Shown here piece by piece: positions 8,801 to 15,995 of a stretch of DNA of 63,380 nucleotides. The stretch spans positions 1 to 63,380 of the forward strand of contig NZ_JACJTB010000042.1 in the NCBI RefSeq assembly GCF_014698475.1. Reading direction: 5' to 3'. The translations under genes were made by a program, and so were the position numbers. The notes below the pieces were generated by a model. That model did no database searches and had not been told where the DNA came from. It saw nothing but the letters and a program-made list of their open reading frames with translations. Every line of letters starts with the position of its first letter. Position 1 is the stretch's first letter. The stretch comes from Nostoc spongiaeforme FACHB-130 (GTDB lineage Bacteria; Cyanobacteriota; Cyanobacteriia; Cyanobacteriales; Nostocaceae).

Positions 8801-9999
8801 ATGTTACAGAACAAAAGCAAGCCGAAGAAGAACGTAGTTTGCTGTTGGAAAAAGAACAACTAGCTAGAGCCGAAGCCGAACGCGCCAACCGCATCAAAGA
8901 TGAATTTTTAGCCATTCTCTCTCACGAATTGCGATCGCCCCTCAACCCGATTTTAGGTTGGGCAAAACTGCTGCAAACCCGCCAATTTGATGCCGCCAAA
9001 ACCGCCGAAGCTTTAGCCACCATTGAACGTAACGCTAAATTACAGTGTCAATTAATTGATGATTTGCTAGATGTGGCGAAGATTTTGCGGGGCAAACTCA
9101 ACATAGATGAGGCTCCCGTAAATTTAGTATTTGTCTTAGAATCCGCCCTGGATACAGTCAGAACAGCCGCCGTCGCCAAATCAATTTTATTACATTCCAC
9201 TCTGCCCCCAATTGGTCAAGTATCCGGTGATTCGGCGCGACTACAACAAATTTTCTGGAATCTGCTATCGAATGCGATTAAATTTACCCCGGCTGGTGGA
9301 CGAGTAGATGTGCAATTACAGCGAGTAGATAATCAAGCACAAATTACCATCAGCGATACAGGTAAAGGCATCAAACCCGATTTTCTGCCCCATATTTTTG
9401 AATCATTCCGCCAAGAAGATGCTTCGACAACTCGTAAATATGGTGGGTTGGGATTGGGGTTAGCCATTGTGCAGTATTTGGTGGAAGCCCACGGCGGCAC
9501 AATTCAGGCTGACAGCCCCGGTGAAGGACAAGGGGCGATATTCACAGTTACACTGCCCTTGTTAGCTACTAAATCACTGCAAAATCAACCTGATGAGTTA
9601 TCAACACCAGAACTAAATTTAAGCGGAATTAAAGTCTTAATTGTGGATGATGAACCGGATGCGCGGGAATTAGTCACAGCCGTGCTGGAACAATACGGTG
9701 CAGAGATATTAGCTGTTACCCGTGCGGCAGAAGTTTTAGCTTCCCTGGAGTCGTTTCAACCAGATGTCTTCATCAGTGATATTGGAATGCCCGATATGGA
9801 TGGCTATACACTTATCCAACAAATTCGCTCCTTACCAGCAGACAAAGGCGGAAAAATAGGTGCGATCGCGCTTTCGGCCTATGCCAGAATAGAAGACCAA
9901 CAGCGTTCTTTATCTGTCGGTTTTCAACACCACATTTCTAAGCCAGTTGATTTAGATAAATTAATAGAAACCGTCTCCGAACTCGCTCATAAATCTTAA
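5836..9999 (+). CDS. Multi-domain hybrid histidine kinase (REC-GAF-PAS-PAS-GAF-PAS-PAS-HisKA-HATPase-REC)
   Basis: A 1387-aa soluble hybrid kinase. An N-terminal receiver (D58 in LLDYRLPD) is followed by GAF (about 145-310), two PAS domains (about 325-575), a second GAF (about 590-745), two more PAS domains (about 750-1005), HisKA with H1030 in LSHELRSPLNP, HATPase (NLLSNAIKFTP, DTGKGI, GLGLGLAI) and a C-terminal receiver with D1315 in ISDIGMPDMDG. It starts 2 nt after the Rcp-like regulator, so the three genes are almost certainly co-transcribed. The N-terminal receiver suggests it can take phosphate from, or be gated by, an upstream kinase, plausibly the phytochrome. The input ligands are not predictable. 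Confidence 0.93.
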   Translation: MVQARRNVLIVDDSPEDREFYRQCLLRDRDYSYNIWEATLGSQGIELCQQQPDVILLDYRLPDLDGLEFLAQLQASSPQLDLPVIMVTGQGSEAIAVQVMKAGAQDYLVKEHITPATLQRAVQGAIETVQLRNQLQQRIKRERLLAQIIQKIHQSLDLQEILETTVTEVRQFLHTDRVVIVRWQSDNSGIVTNESVGGAWTPLLSTCLYDPCFKEYYTEFARQGLISVKPNIYDGSLNSWHIELLTNLQVQAKIVVPILQDQQLWGMLIVHHCQAPRQWQPLEIDLLQELATALGIALRQAELYQQTQHELIERRRVEIELRESKERLHITLLAARIGTWDWNIQTGLISWSDNLEPLFGLQPGEFDGSFEMFLERVHPDDRDRVLTSVNHAIATGENYEIEFRVVYPNGTIRWALSQGKVFYDQNDQPLRMTGLDIDITERKYSAEALHESELRFRQLAENINAVFWIKEVPDNRVIYVSPAYERLWGFKAQDLYTNQSNWVNLIHPEDKESVAKAFEEKAIANQFDEEYRIILPNGSIRWVRDRCFGLKDETGEIYRFTGIAEDITARKQRELNKQFLTQLDLRLRHLQDAQTMMSETVNSLGQYLNVNRCTLGRVDLQQSLYTLERIWSRNFENFPIIQLISNFATSEMQATFATNQAFVVHDITRDSRTIAFAQNYACFQIQALVCVPCIYQGQLVAVLTVSSPNPRVWSADEVALLQETIVSIWPLIEQTKAIQALRESEERFRTSVENILDCLGIYSAIRNEQGQIIDFRTEYVNYAACVNNQMSYEQQIGRGLCELLPGHRDSGLFDEYYQVVETGKSLVKENLIYTDKYGEKYLTRAFDIRVAKFGDGFVATWRDITHRKQAEQSLQDSEERFRTLADNMSQFAWMADASGWIFWYNKRWFDYTGTTLEEMQGWGWQKVHHPEHVKRVLEHFRHCLTTGEAWEDTFPLRGNDGQYRWFLSRAIPIRDQQGQILRWFGTNTDVTEQKQAEEERSLLLEKEQLARAEAERANRIKDEFLAILSHELRSPLNPILGWAKLLQTRQFDAAKTAEALATIERNAKLQCQLIDDLLDVAKILRGKLNIDEAPVNLVFVLESALDTVRTAAVAKSILLHSTLPPIGQVSGDSARLQQIFWNLLSNAIKFTPAGGRVDVQLQRVDNQAQITISDTGKGIKPDFLPHIFESFRQEDASTTRKYGGLGLGLAIVQYLVEAHGGTIQADSPGEGQGAIFTVTLPLLATKSLQNQPDELSTPELNLSGIKVLIVDDEPDARELVTAVLEQYGAEILAVTRAAEVLASLESFQPDVFISDIGMPDMDGYTLIQQIRSLPADKGGKIGAIALSAYARIEDQQRSLSVGFQHHISKPVDLDKLIETVSELAHKS

Positions 10000-10052
10000 G
10001 TTAACCAAACAGATTTAGCCTCTAAAATTTACGTATTCTGCTTTACGCTATG

Positions 10053-10195
10053 GCATTCCTACATCATTCGTGAACTTTTTTCTTCTCTTTGTTCTCTTTC
10101 TTTGTGTCCTACCCTTCGGGAAGCCGCTATCGCGTCTATGCGTTCTTTGCGGTTAGTTAAAAAGAATATTTTTTCATAACTCAGACAGGATTGCT
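10053..10195. repeat. Degenerate family-II palindromic repeat
   Basis: The ends resemble the AGCAATCC...GGATTGCT family: a left part with CATCATTCGTGAAC and a right end ACAGGATTGCT. The interior carries the TTTCTTTGTGTCC and TTTGCGGTTAGTT segments shared with 45142-45300. A GGGAAGCCGCTATCGCG-like insert interrupts it. There is no coding potential. Confidence 0.5.
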
Positions 10196-10271
10196 ACAAT
10201 CACACTTCAATTATCTATAATTATCAGCTATATTAAACTCAGTTTCGTATTCTGATTCAAGCATTAATTAA

Positions 10272-10658
10272 ATGGAAATACTCATTGAATCAACTAAAGA
10301 ATTTGAAAAAGACTTGGAAAAATTTAACAATAGAGAAAAATTTAAAATTGTTAAGAAATTAAATCGGTATGTTGACCTAATTTCCAAAAATAGAAATTTA
10401 CTAGAAAATCAAGCATTTAAACTAAAAAATATTAAATTTAATACTGAGTATGATTCTTCCCTTTATGCCTTAATAATCGATAAAGAGATAAGAATTATAC
10501 TTACCATAGATGATGATCCGATTTTTGATACAACAGTCATCACTTTATTTAGAGTTGTCAGTACAGAAGATGCTACCCAAGCATATAATTCCGTAGCTGA
10601 GTATCTCTATCAAGATTTTAGTATGCAAAATCAAGAAGTTGAGGTTCACTCTAGCTGA
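10272..10658 (+). CDS. RelE/ParE-like small protein, first of an overlapping pair
   Basis: A 128-aa protein whose layout suggests the RelE/ParE toxin fold: N-terminal helices (TKEFEKDLEKF, KIVKKLNRYVDLI), then strands with SLYALIIDKEIRIILTID and VVITLFRVV-like core residues. The C-terminal part (AYNSVAEYLYQD) may be a regulatory helix. Its stop overlaps the ATG of the next gene in the sequence TGATG, so the two are translationally coupled. No canonical antitoxin is adjacent. I do not recognise a named family; the toxin-fold assignment is inferred from the pattern of secondary-structure residues. Confidence 0.6.
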   Translation: MEILIESTKEFEKDLEKFNNREKFKIVKKLNRYVDLISKNRNLLENQAFKLKNIKFNTEYDSSLYALIIDKEIRIILTIDDDPIFDTTVITLFRVVSTEDATQAYNSVAEYLYQDFSMQNQEVEVHSS

Positions 10659-10990
10659 TGCCACAGATTAAACCACTTTTTGATGAGCATGGTGTAATTT
10701 ATGAAGCTATGAAAATCTTGCCTGATGAATTAAAAATTGATTTTCTCGAAGCCTTAGCAGAATTAGAAGATAATGAATGTCACCGGACTAGAACTTTTCC
10801 TAAAACTAGACTGCGAAAAGTTAAAGGTATTAAACAAGCAATTTACCGTGCTGATATCGATAAATTATCTGGATGGCGGATTCATCTGCAATATATTGAA
10901 GGCAAAATTCATTTAAATGACATTATTGAAGGGCAACGTCATGATGATGTGATTGAAGTGATTAAATCTAAAAAACATCGATATGAGTAG
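10658..10990 (+). CDS. RelE/HigB-like small protein, second of an overlapping pair
   Basis: A 110-aa protein. The C-terminal half resembles RelE-superfamily nucleases: RLRKVKGIKQAIYRADI, then GWRIHLQYIEGKIHLNDII and a basic tail (IKSKKHRYE). In that superfamily the KxxxGxxxxxYRAR-like strand and the following R/H/K residues form the active surface. The N-terminal 40 residues are acidic and helical (YEAMKILPDELKIDFLEALAELED). The start overlaps the previous stop. Both members looking toxin-like with no antitoxin is unusual. One may have been co-opted as the inhibitor; this is inference. Confidence 0.6.
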   Translation: MPQIKPLFDEHGVIYEAMKILPDELKIDFLEALAELEDNECHRTRTFPKTRLRKVKGIKQAIYRADIDKLSGWRIHLQYIEGKIHLNDIIEGQRHDDVIEVIKSKKHRYE

Positions 10991-11133
10991 ATATTAGGAG
11001 GAGGCAGAAGACAAGATTGTATTTGATTGACTTTTTTGGCTGATTACTTTGTCCTGATGTTACAGACTCAATTGTGAGATTGATGGTATTTTATTTTTAC
11101 ACAAACTCTTTTATCTCAATTGCAATATAAGTT

Positions 11134-11772
11134 ATGACACTCAATTTATATTTACTGCGACATGGCGAAACTACTTTTAGTCAAAGTGGGAATTTCTGCG
11201 GTGAAACTGATGCCGAATTGACAGAAGAAGGAAGACAGATGGCAGAAAGTTTTGCCAATGTTTATCAGAAATTGAAGTGGGAAGCGGTTTATGTTAGCCC
11301 AATGAAGCGCACAATTGCAACTGCCAAACCATTTTGTGATGCTACTGGTATGGATATGCAGTTGCGTGATGGACTGAGAGAAGGTAGTTATGGCGAATGG
11401 GAAGCTAAGAGTAAATCTTTTGCTCAAGAAAATTATGCCCAAAACTATGTAAAATGGCTGACAGAACCTGCTTGGAATGCACCCAAAGGTGGCGAAACAG
11501 CAGTAGATATTGCGAACCGTTCTATGCCTGTAATTGCGGAAATTCAAGAAAAGCATCCCGAAGGTAATGTGTTAGTAGTTTCTCATAAAGCTACGATTCG
11601 GATTCTGCTTTGCAGTTTACTGGGAATTGATTTGGGACGCTATCGCTATCGGGTGAATATTTTGGTTGCGTCGGTAAGTATGGTGAAATTTGATGTTCAT
11701 GGGCCATTGTTAGAAATATTAGGCGATCGCCATCACATACCAGATCATCTCCGCTCTCGTCCAGGAACGTAA
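11134..11772 (+). CDS. Histidine phosphatase family protein (phosphoglycerate-mutase-like)
   Basis: A 212-aa member of the histidine phosphatase branch-1 superfamily. The catalytic motif LLRHGET is at residues 8-14, with His10 as the phospho-acceptor. The second catalytic histidine is in VVSHKATIRILL, and the GLREGSYGEWE segment carries the expected acid. Relatives include alpha-ribazole phosphatase and general phosphoester hydrolases, so the substrate is open. The gene is monocistronic and followed by a strong hairpin terminator. Confidence 0.9.
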   Translation: MTLNLYLLRHGETTFSQSGNFCGETDAELTEEGRQMAESFANVYQKLKWEAVYVSPMKRTIATAKPFCDATGMDMQLRDGLREGSYGEWEAKSKSFAQENYAQNYVKWLTEPAWNAPKGGETAVDIANRSMPVIAEIQEKHPEGNVLVVSHKATIRILLCSLLGIDLGRYRYRVNILVASVSMVKFDVHGPLLEILGDRHHIPDHLRSRPGT

Positions 11773-11803
11773 ATTGCCACAAATGTAAATTGTTAAAGTA
11801 ACG

Positions 11804-11835
11804 AAACCCAACAAAGTCTAGATGATGTTGGGTTT
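11804..11835 (+). terminator. Hairpin terminator after the histidine phosphatase
   Basis: Perfect 10-bp stem AAACCCAACA (11804-11813) / TGTTGGGTTT (11826-11835) with a 12-nt loop, 32 bases after the stop codon. The U-run is short. Confidence 0.6.
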
Positions 11836-11881
11836 TGCGATCACTTGTAACTACTCTCGAAAAAATATTGGCTTTATAAAT

Positions 11882-12059
11882 CAATACGGTTCAGTTAAGG
11901 TGATGAGAGTTGATTTCTCAATTTCTGCTTTACCCATCAGACAATGAGCAAGATTTGGGGGAGAATCCCCCAATCCCCCGATTGGGAGACGGTTGCGTCC
12001 CCCAAACCCCCTCCAAAATCATTTTTTCGTTTTTTGTTTTTCTTAACTGAACCGTATTG
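11882..12059. mobile_element. 178-bp mini-element with 18-bp perfect terminal inverted repeats
   Basis: CAATACGGTTCAGTTAAG at 11882-11899 is repeated exactly inverted at 12042-12059. The interior has G/C runs (GGGGGAGAATCCCCC and CCCCCAAACCCCC) and no ORF. The structure is that of a non-autonomous MITE. No clear target duplication was seen at its edges. It fills most of the gene-free stretch 11773-12152. Confidence 0.8.
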
Positions 12060-12152
12060 GGCTATATATAGCAGTAGTCAGAGATGTGAGGAAAATTTCA
12101 AAGCTTGAATATCAGGAATAGTAAGACTATTACTCCTGCCTCCTGCCTTCTG

Positions 12153-12584
12153 CTATAAATAATTAAAAAATTCCTCTGGAACTAACCGCAGTTCGCCAGA
12201 TTTGCAACGGGCAATATCTACCCACAATGCCCGATGATGATGGGTTCCTGATTCCGAAAAGATTAAACTTTCTAGTTGATAAAACTTAGAATCAGCAAAA
12301 TCGCATTGATAAAGTTGAATGATTTCATGCCCTTGCCGATTGTTATAGATAAATAAGTTTTCAATACAGCCCAAATAGCGAATATTAGTTAACTCAGCTT
12401 GAATTTCTTCTTGAAATTCTCGCTGTAAAGCTGCATGACTAGTTTCACCAAAATCAACGCCACCACCCAAGGCGCGATAAAATATTGAATGCTTTGCTGG
12501 GTCATAGCCTTCAGAAACAAAAATGCGTTCGCCATCCCGAATTAGTCCTAAAGCTATGACCCGAATTTCCCCTGATTTACTCAT
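12153..12584 (-). CDS. NUDIX hydrolase
   Basis: A 143-aa Nudix-fold pyrophosphohydrolase, probably Mg-dependent and acting on a nucleoside diphosphate derivative. The box reads GGGVDFGE then REFQEE: the metal-binding Glu residues are kept, but the Gly expected after EEx is replaced by Gln. The central segment IQLYQCDF and the C-terminal HHRALWVDI are typical of ADP-ribose/ADP-glucose-type Nudix proteins. It lies 8 nt downstream of the DUF3531 gene on the same strand, so the two form a likely operon. The substrate is unknown. Confidence 0.88.
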   Translation of the reverse strand: MSKSGEIRVIALGLIRDGERIFVSEGYDPAKHSIFYRALGGGVDFGETSHAALQREFQEEIQAELTNIRYLGCIENLFIYNNRQGHEIIQLYQCDFADSKFYQLESLIFSESGTHHHRALWVDIARCKSGELRLVPEEFFNYL

Positions 12585-12592
12585 TCTTGTTA

Positions 12593-13045
12593 CTAATTAT
12601 CGTATATGGAGTAAGAACGGCTTTCGCTATCTTCTACAGGCCAATCTTCATTTTCGCCGCCAATATACAATTGTTCAATAGTGACATATTCTTCACTCAG
12701 CTGGGTGAGGGCATTGATGAGAATATCTAAAGCGATCGCATCACTAGTTCCCAAGTCGAACCAACAACGCGCCCATTGTCCTTCATACTCAATCTCACCC
12801 ATGTTGTGCATCAAGGCTAACAAGCTTTTGTCGTAGCCTTGTGCATCATAATCCATATAGCTAATTTCTAGCCCTGTTTCTTGGACTTGTAGATTTTCAG
12901 CATTAAACGCGCCCAACTTACCCAAGTAAAACCAGGAATTAAAAACTTCTTCTATATATTCTTTTTCCCGTTGCGAAGGAATGGTACTAAACTGCAACCA
13001 AATCCAGACATCAAACGGATTAAATTCACGAAACTGAATGTACAT
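12593..13045 (-). CDS. DUF3531 family protein
   Basis: A 150-aa protein matching my memory of DUF3531, a family conserved in cyanobacteria and plastids with no known function. Characteristic segments are QFREFNPFDVWIWLQF, FNSWFYLGKLGAFNAENLQ and ARCWFDLGTSDA. It has no signal peptide or membrane segment, so it should be cytoplasmic. The start at ATG 13045 is the natural N-terminus (MYIQF). It precedes the Nudix gene by 8 nt. Confidence 0.8.
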   Translation of the reverse strand: MYIQFREFNPFDVWIWLQFSTIPSQREKEYIEEVFNSWFYLGKLGAFNAENLQVQETGLEISYMDYDAQGYDKSLLALMHNMGEIEYEGQWARCWFDLGTSDAIALDILINALTQLSEEYVTIEQLYIGGENEDWPVEDSESRSYSIYDN

Positions 13046-13146
13046 TCAACTATCTCAATTACTGTCGTTCAAAATAAGCATATCAAAGTAGGGAGTAGAG
13101 GTTAGAGGTTGGAGGTTGGAGGCTAAGTCTGTAACAATATTCTTTA

Positions 13147-13175
13147 GTCCCTAGCCCCTAGTCCCTAGCCCCTAA
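13147..13175. repeat. CCCTAGY heptameric tandem repeat overlapping a stop codon
   Basis: Units of the form GTCCCTAGCCCCTAG occur head to tail. On the minus strand a repeat TAG (13174-13172) is the stop codon of the TPR protein gene. Similar heptads occur at about 38065-38090 and 39555-39590. Confidence 0.8.
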
Positions 13176-14104
13176 TTCTTCAACTGATTAACTGCACTAT
13201 TGCGTTCCCGCTCAATTTGTTTGACTAAACTAGCGGGTAATTGGGATTTTTTGGTCAAAGCTTTGTCAAAATTGGCGATCGCATCTCGCAGCAACTCTTG
13301 ACTTTTTTCGCGTCTTCCCTTTTCCTTGAGAATTTGGGCTTTGAGATAATACAACTCTGGGTTATCTGGTGCGCCTTGAATCGCTTGATTGGCATAATCT
13401 AAGGCTTGAGTGTATTGTTTCAAATCTCGGTAGCCGATCGCAATGCCTCGGTCTGCCAAATATCTCGGTGCTGCACTTGTCTCTAACCGCCCAATCGCTT
13501 CATCAGGATTGGCAAAGGGTAAGTTAACAGAGAGCATCAAATCCATATAGCCTCTGAGTAAATTCAGTTCGGGATCTTTTGGCGAAATCGCTTCGGCTTT
13601 ATCTAAATATTCATAAACTTGGCGCAACCGACCTAAAGCTTGAGTCGCACCTTTCGCCGCACCTTCCCGCGTCACAATTACCGCACCTTCAAAGAAATGC
13701 CCAACGGCGGTATATATGTTACCACGCAAAGGGTCATTAGCAACTAATTTCTGCCCAGCGTCTAAAATTTGCTGGCTGTATTTATCTAAACCTGTGAAAT
13801 CTCCCTTGGCATAAGCTAACGATGCTTGCATTGCATAAGCTAAAGGTTCATTTGGTTCTTTTGCTAAAGCTTCTTTGAGGTGACGTTCGGCTTCGGGATA
13901 ATTACCTTGTTGGAAAACAGCTTTAAAAGCGGCTTCTGTATGATCGCCAATTTGATGTGCTTGGTTGCGACCAAAGGGGTCGCCAGCCAAAGAAGGCGTT
14001 ACCCAAAGATGAAATGCGATCGCAGCCGTAAAACTTACCTGGGCAACTTTAGTTAATTTAGTAAAAACTATTTGTGCAGTGGGAAATGGTTGAGTCATCA
14101 GCAC
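13172..14104 (-). CDS. Tetratricopeptide repeat protein (Sll0314/Alr1548-like), exported
   Basis: A 310-aa protein with an N-terminal hydrophobic signal (about residues 18-40, ending near PSLAGDPF) and TPR-like helical repeats. Examples are YPEAERHLKEALAKEPNEPLAYA around residues 75-97 and YTQALDYANQAIQGAPDNPELYYLKA near residues 237-262. TPR scaffolds bind proteins or peptides; no enzyme motif is visible. It resembles a cyanobacterium-specific family named after Sll0314/Alr1548. Translation could also start at the third codon. The stop codon is within a heptameric repeat. Confidence 0.8.
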   Translation of the reverse strand: MLMTQPFPTAQIVFTKLTKVAQVSFTAAIAFHLWVTPSLAGDPFGRNQAHQIGDHTEAAFKAVFQQGNYPEAERHLKEALAKEPNEPLAYAMQASLAYAKGDFTGLDKYSQQILDAGQKLVANDPLRGNIYTAVGHFFEGAVIVTREGAAKGATQALGRLRQVYEYLDKAEAISPKDPELNLLRGYMDLMLSVNLPFANPDEAIGRLETSAAPRYLADRGIAIGYRDLKQYTQALDYANQAIQGAPDNPELYYLKAQILKEKGRREKSQELLRDAIANFDKALTKKSQLPASLVKQIERERNSAVNQLKN

Positions 14105-14256
14105 CCTCAGAATATGTAGGTGGAAAATAGCTTTGTATACTATCTATAATGCAAAATTCTGCACTAACTATTTTGTCTTAATTGACAACTCTTAGGTTCC
14201 CTTGACCAATAATTTATGGTGAGCAACTATTCTGATAAGTACGGTGTTTGATAAAG

Positions 14257-14688
14257 TTAGCAATTCTTGGATGACTGTCTTAATTCGGCAATTTGCTTTA
14301 CATTCTGCATAACGCTCGGTAATACTGCTTGAAATTGTCGCCCTAAGATTTGACCAAATAAAAAAGCCAGCAATCCTTGAAATGTTATTTCATGAGTAAA
14401 ATATGTGCCATCTGATTGAACATTAAGATAGCGATGTACATTTAAACTACACAATGGCAAGTTAATTGTAAAAGTATAACTTTTGCCTGGAATTAATTGT
14501 GAGATTTTAAATGTTGAAACTCGTCCTTGTTTTGGCGTAAGTTTACCTCTGGCTCCCAGTGCAAAGGGACTTTCTAAATAAGCATCAGACAATTCTGTAT
14601 CCCATTTTGACCAATGCTCTACATCTGTCCAAATTGACCAGATTTTTTCGGGTGAAGCTGATGTTTTCAGAGTATGACTAAATTTCAT
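14257..14688 (-). CDS. SRPBCC family protein (polyketide cyclase-like fold)
   Basis: A 143-aa START/SRPBCC-fold protein, a hydrophobic-ligand-binding helix-grip fold. The opening MKFSHTLKTSASPEKIWSIW is the classic N-terminal strand and helix. WSKWDTELSDAYL and a C-terminal long helix (LPSVMQNVKQIAELRQ) follow. I chose the ATG at 14688 because the longer frame to 14820 overlaps the upstream gene and adds unrelated sequence. It sits 25 nt downstream of the YdhR-like gene in one operon, divergent from a TetR regulator that probably controls both. The ligand is unknown. Confidence 0.85.
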   Translation of the reverse strand: MKFSHTLKTSASPEKIWSIWTDVEHWSKWDTELSDAYLESPFALGARGKLTPKQGRVSTFKISQLIPGKSYTFTINLPLCSLNVHRYLNVQSDGTYFTHEITFQGLLAFLFGQILGRQFQAVLPSVMQNVKQIAELRQSSKNC

Positions 14689-14713
14689 CGTTAATTTTCC
14701 TACCCATTTTTTA

Positions 14714-15148
14714 CTAAATTGGGCCTCGCGTAATAGCAGTAGGCTCTTGGAGAATCTCAAATTTTTTAACCCCAATATTGCCCACTGTGGGATTATTCCC
14801 CATACCAACAAAAAAAACATTATCGAGATAATTGTTTAATGCAATTTCATTTTCAAATAAGTAATAGCCATTGGCTTCTCGATTTATCTCATCAATTGAC
14901 CAAATTTTCCATCTCAATCCTTGGACAGCAGCAAGACGAGGCGCATGTTCGAGCATCTGCTGTTTAAATTCAGCAGTGGATGTTTTATATTTGAAGTTGA
15001 TTTGTAAAATACGCATAGAATTTGTTATTGTTTGTGCCATTGCTTGATCATTTGATTGCGGTTTTATCCAAGGGCTAGTGTTACCTAGCAGCCATCCGGT
15101 GATTGCAGATATAGCGATCGCCATAAAAAAGAGAATCTTCTGATTCAT
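14714..15148 (-). CDS. YdhR-like putative monooxygenase with N-terminal membrane anchor
   Basis: A 144-aa protein. Its C-terminal 100 residues match the dimeric alpha/beta-barrel YdhR family: ILQINFKYKTSTAEFKQQM, LRWKIWSIDEINREANGYYLF and a closing VGNIGVKKFEIL strand. YdhR homologues are proposed small-molecule monooxygenases or binding proteins. The N-terminal segment ILFFMAIAISAITGWLLG is a signal anchor, unusual for this mostly cytosolic family. ATG 15148 is preferred over the upstream TTG at 15166. First gene of a two-gene operon under a TetR-type divergent control region. Confidence 0.8.
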   Translation of the reverse strand: MNQKILFFMAIAISAITGWLLGNTSPWIKPQSNDQAMAQTITNSMRILQINFKYKTSTAEFKQQMLEHAPRLAAVQGLRWKIWSIDEINREANGYYLFENEIALNNYLDNVFFVGMGNNPTVGNIGVKKFEILQEPTAITRGPI

Positions 15149-15259
15149 AAAATTTGGGATTTTCAATTGTGCAGAAATTTGAGCTATTGCTTTCAGTCTT
15201 TCCTATAAGAAAAGACTGTTTTGCTATGAATTCTGGACACTCAATTAGTCAATCAGTAA

Positions 15260-15308
15260 TATATTGACACTGCCAATATAAAACTAAAATATTGGCAGTG
15301 TCAATATA
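15260..15308. promoter_or_regulatory. Duplicated inverted operator between tetR and the ydhR-like operon
   Basis: TATATTGACACTGCCAATAT (15260-15279) is repeated exactly inverted at 15289-15308, separated by 9 bp. Each arm is itself a near-palindrome (16 of 19 positions symmetric in the core), as expected of a TetR-family operator. The right arm ends 11 nt before the tetR start. The arrangement suggests autoregulation and co-regulation of the divergent operon. Confidence 0.75.
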
Positions 15309-15319
15309 AAAAGAAAAAT

Positions 15320-15943
15320 ATGGCTCAATATCATCATGGAAACTTACGCAATACTCTGCTGGCGATCGCCATAGAACTGTTAGCGGAGGATGGGGTTGAG
15401 GCGCTGAGTTTACGCAAAATGGCGCAGAAAGCCGGAGTCAGTCACAATGCGCCTTATATGCACTTTGCCGATAAAGAAGCTGTACTGGCGGCGATCGCCC
15501 AAGAAGGCTTTCGTCTGCTGACAGTTAACGTAGAATCTGCCATATCTCAAGCTGATAACAGTACTCGTCAAAAGTTAATTGCAGCCAGTCAGGCTTATGT
15601 CAAATTTGCCATCAATCATGCCAATCATGTGCAAATCATGTTTCGTCCTGTAGATGTAGCCCAATATCCCAACTTAGAAGAAGTTGCCCAAGCCTCACTC
15701 AACCAATTATTTGAGCTGGTAAAAGCTGGTCAAGAAAATGGAGAACTGATTGCTGGCGATACTTACGAAATCACAAAAGCAATCTGGGCGATGGTGCATG
15801 GAGTAGCAATTCTGTCCATTGCTTACCAAACTACTAATCTATTCTCAGAAAAAACTTCTAGAAGAGATGTTGTATCAGTATTTGTCAATTTATTATTAGA
15901 TGGAATTGCCGTATATAGCATTTCTGACAATCGCAGTTTTTAA
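15320..15943 (+). CDS. TetR/AcrR family transcriptional regulator
   Basis: A 207-aa regulator. The N-terminal helix-turn-helix is clear ([17 protein letters not shown], then [20 protein letters not shown], residues about 10-55). The rest is an all-helical ligand-binding domain with [13 protein letters not shown] and a dimerisation helix near the C-terminus ([16 protein letters not shown]). It probably represses itself and the divergent YdhR-like/SRPBCC genes through the operator pair just upstream. The ligand is unknown; small-molecule-binding partners suggest a hydrophobic or aromatic effector. Confidence 0.93.
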   Translation: MAQYHHGNLRNTLLAIAIELLAEDGVEALSLRKMAQKAGVSHNAPYMHFADKEAVLAAIAQEGFRLLTVNVESAISQADNSTRQKLIAASQAYVKFAINHANHVQIMFRPVDVAQYPNLEEVAQASLNQLFELVKAGQENGELIAGDTYEITKAIWAMVHGVAILSIAYQTTNLFSEKTSRRDVVSVFVNLLLDGIAVYSISDNRSF

Positions 15944-15995
15944 ATTTTCACACCTTTGCGATCGCCTACTTCACTTTTTCAACCTAAGCTGTTTT

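Noticed and set aside
8331-8863. Several 60-80-aa frames inside the hybrid kinase gene
   Set aside because: They are shadows of a continuous 1387-codon gene with recognisable domains throughout.
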